64,000 nt of DNA, taken from Filimonas effusa. Lineage in GTDB: Bacteria > Bacteroidota > Bacteroidia > Chitinophagales > Chitinophagaceae. Position numbers and translations under genes: made by a program. The stretch is taken from assembly GCF_004118675.1 (NCBI RefSeq), contig NZ_SDHZ01000001.1:1798001-1862000 (forward strand), written 5' to 3'. A model generated the notes under the pieces. That model made no database searches and was not told where the DNA came from. It was given only the letters and a program-made list of their open reading frames with translations. Each line of letters starts with the position of its first letter. Position 1 is the stretch's first letter. Below, piece after piece: positions 63,432-64,000 of the stretch.

Positions 63432-64000
63432 TTATCTGATCTGGCCTTTGCCGGTGATGATCCATTTTTCCGTTACGAGCTTTTCGAGGGCGAAGGGGCC
63501 GCGGGCGTGTAGTTTCTGTGTTGAGATGCCTATTTCGGCGCCGAGTCCGAATTCTTCGCCATCGGTGAAGCGTGTGGAGGCATTGGAGTAAACTGCAGCA
63601 GCATCTACTTCCTGCTGGAAGCGGCGGCATTTTTGTTTATTTTTTGATACAATTGCTTCGGAATGTTTTGTTGAATGCAGGCGGATGTGTTCCAGTGCGT
63701 CATCCAGATCCTTTACCACTTTAACTGCACATTTCAGGCTTTGGAACTCCCTGTCGAAATCTGCTGCCGTTGCTTTCTGCAAATGAGGATATCCTTTCAG
63801 CAGTTTATGAGCCGCAGGATCGGCCAATAATTCTACGCCAAACTTCTCCATCTGCGGCTGTATGGCTGTAAGAAAAGCAGGGGCTATAGCTGCGTCAACG
63901 AGCACCGTATCCATTGCATTACATACAGAGGGGCGGGATACTTTTGCATTGACCACGATATCGACCGCCTTGTTCAGGTCGGCTTCTTTTTCAACATATA
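63432..64000 (-). CDS. proA: Glutamate-5-semialdehyde dehydrogenase (gamma-glutamyl phosphate reductase), partial
   Basis: C-terminal 189 or so residues; the gene continues beyond the right edge. Second step of proline synthesis. The catalytic Cys segment is visible as SRPSVCNAMDTVLVD, then FTDGEEFGLGAEIGISTQKL, HARGPFALEKLVTEKWII and the C-terminal ITGKGQIR. Family certain. ProB would be expected nearby but is outside the window. Confidence 0.95.
   Translation of the reverse strand, partial: YVEKEADLNKAVDIVVNAKVSRPSVCNAMDTVLVDAAIAPAFLTAIQPQMEKFGVELLADPAAHKLLKGYPHLQKATAADFDREFQSLKCAVKVVKDLDDALEHIRLHSTKHSEAIVSKNKQKCRRFQQEVDAAAVYSNASTRFTDGEEFGLGAEIGISTQKLHARGPFALEKLVTEKWIITGKGQIR

Overview
The window is chromosomal DNA from a member of the Bacteroidota, most likely Chitinophagaceae (Chitinophaga-like). 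This rests on type-B type IX secretion (T9SS) proteins paired with PorP/SprF, an ECF sigma/FecR pair, DUF6443 and DUF5977 YD-repeat proteins, a BlaI/M56-TonB pair, and promoters of the Bacteroidota form TTTG-N20-TANNTTTG. No IS element, prophage, CRISPR array or rRNA was seen.

Layout. 1-1.6 kb: partial fecR and an ECF sigma gene. 1.7-5.1 kb: pnp, rpsO and ftsE on the minus strand. 5.2-7.5 kb: a BlaI repressor and an M56 metallopeptidase behind two perfect palindromes. 7.5-11.7 kb: purM and ribF (divergent), two GNATs and an unknown gene. 11.9-25.4 kb: the accessory region. 25.9-31 kb: holA, a coiled-coil membrane protein, a histidine kinase, tRNA-Leu, hpf and a pseudouridine synthase. 31-33 kb: two paralogous small exported proteins with near-identical promoter layout. 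33-47.2 kb: a minus-strand T9SS block with two PorP/SprF proteins, an OmpA protein and three giant surface proteins. 47.4-50 kb: a TPR histidine kinase and LuxR regulator. 50-57.1 kb: DUF2130, an unknown protein, a PPTase, dcd, DUF3810, DUF177-rpmF-plsX and a small unknown gene. 57.4-63.3 kb: a 1606-residue PKD-array protein with its PorP/SprF partner. The window ends inside proA.

The most interesting part is 11.9-25.4 kb. Two long exported YD-repeat proteins are transcribed leftward. The second ends in a roughly 250-residue variable domain carrying the SHGC signature of L,D-transpeptidase (YkuD/Tlde1-like) enzymes. One base after its stop comes a small exported protein, the best immunity candidate, followed by a frameshifted paralogue of it. 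Further downstream lie about 4.5 kb of small exported or lipoprotein genes, several duplicated, frameshifted or reduced to 3' or 5' stubs. I read this as a polymorphic peptidoglycan-targeting toxin with a decaying, duplicating array of candidate immunity genes. The toxin and immunity roles are inference.

The T9SS genes form modules in which very large proteins with type-B C-terminal domains lie beside PorP/SprF proteins, as in the SprB/SprF pair of flavobacterial gliding. The two signalling systems (M56/BlaI and TPR kinase/LuxR regulator) are self-contained operons. The remaining genes are ordinary housekeeping genes.
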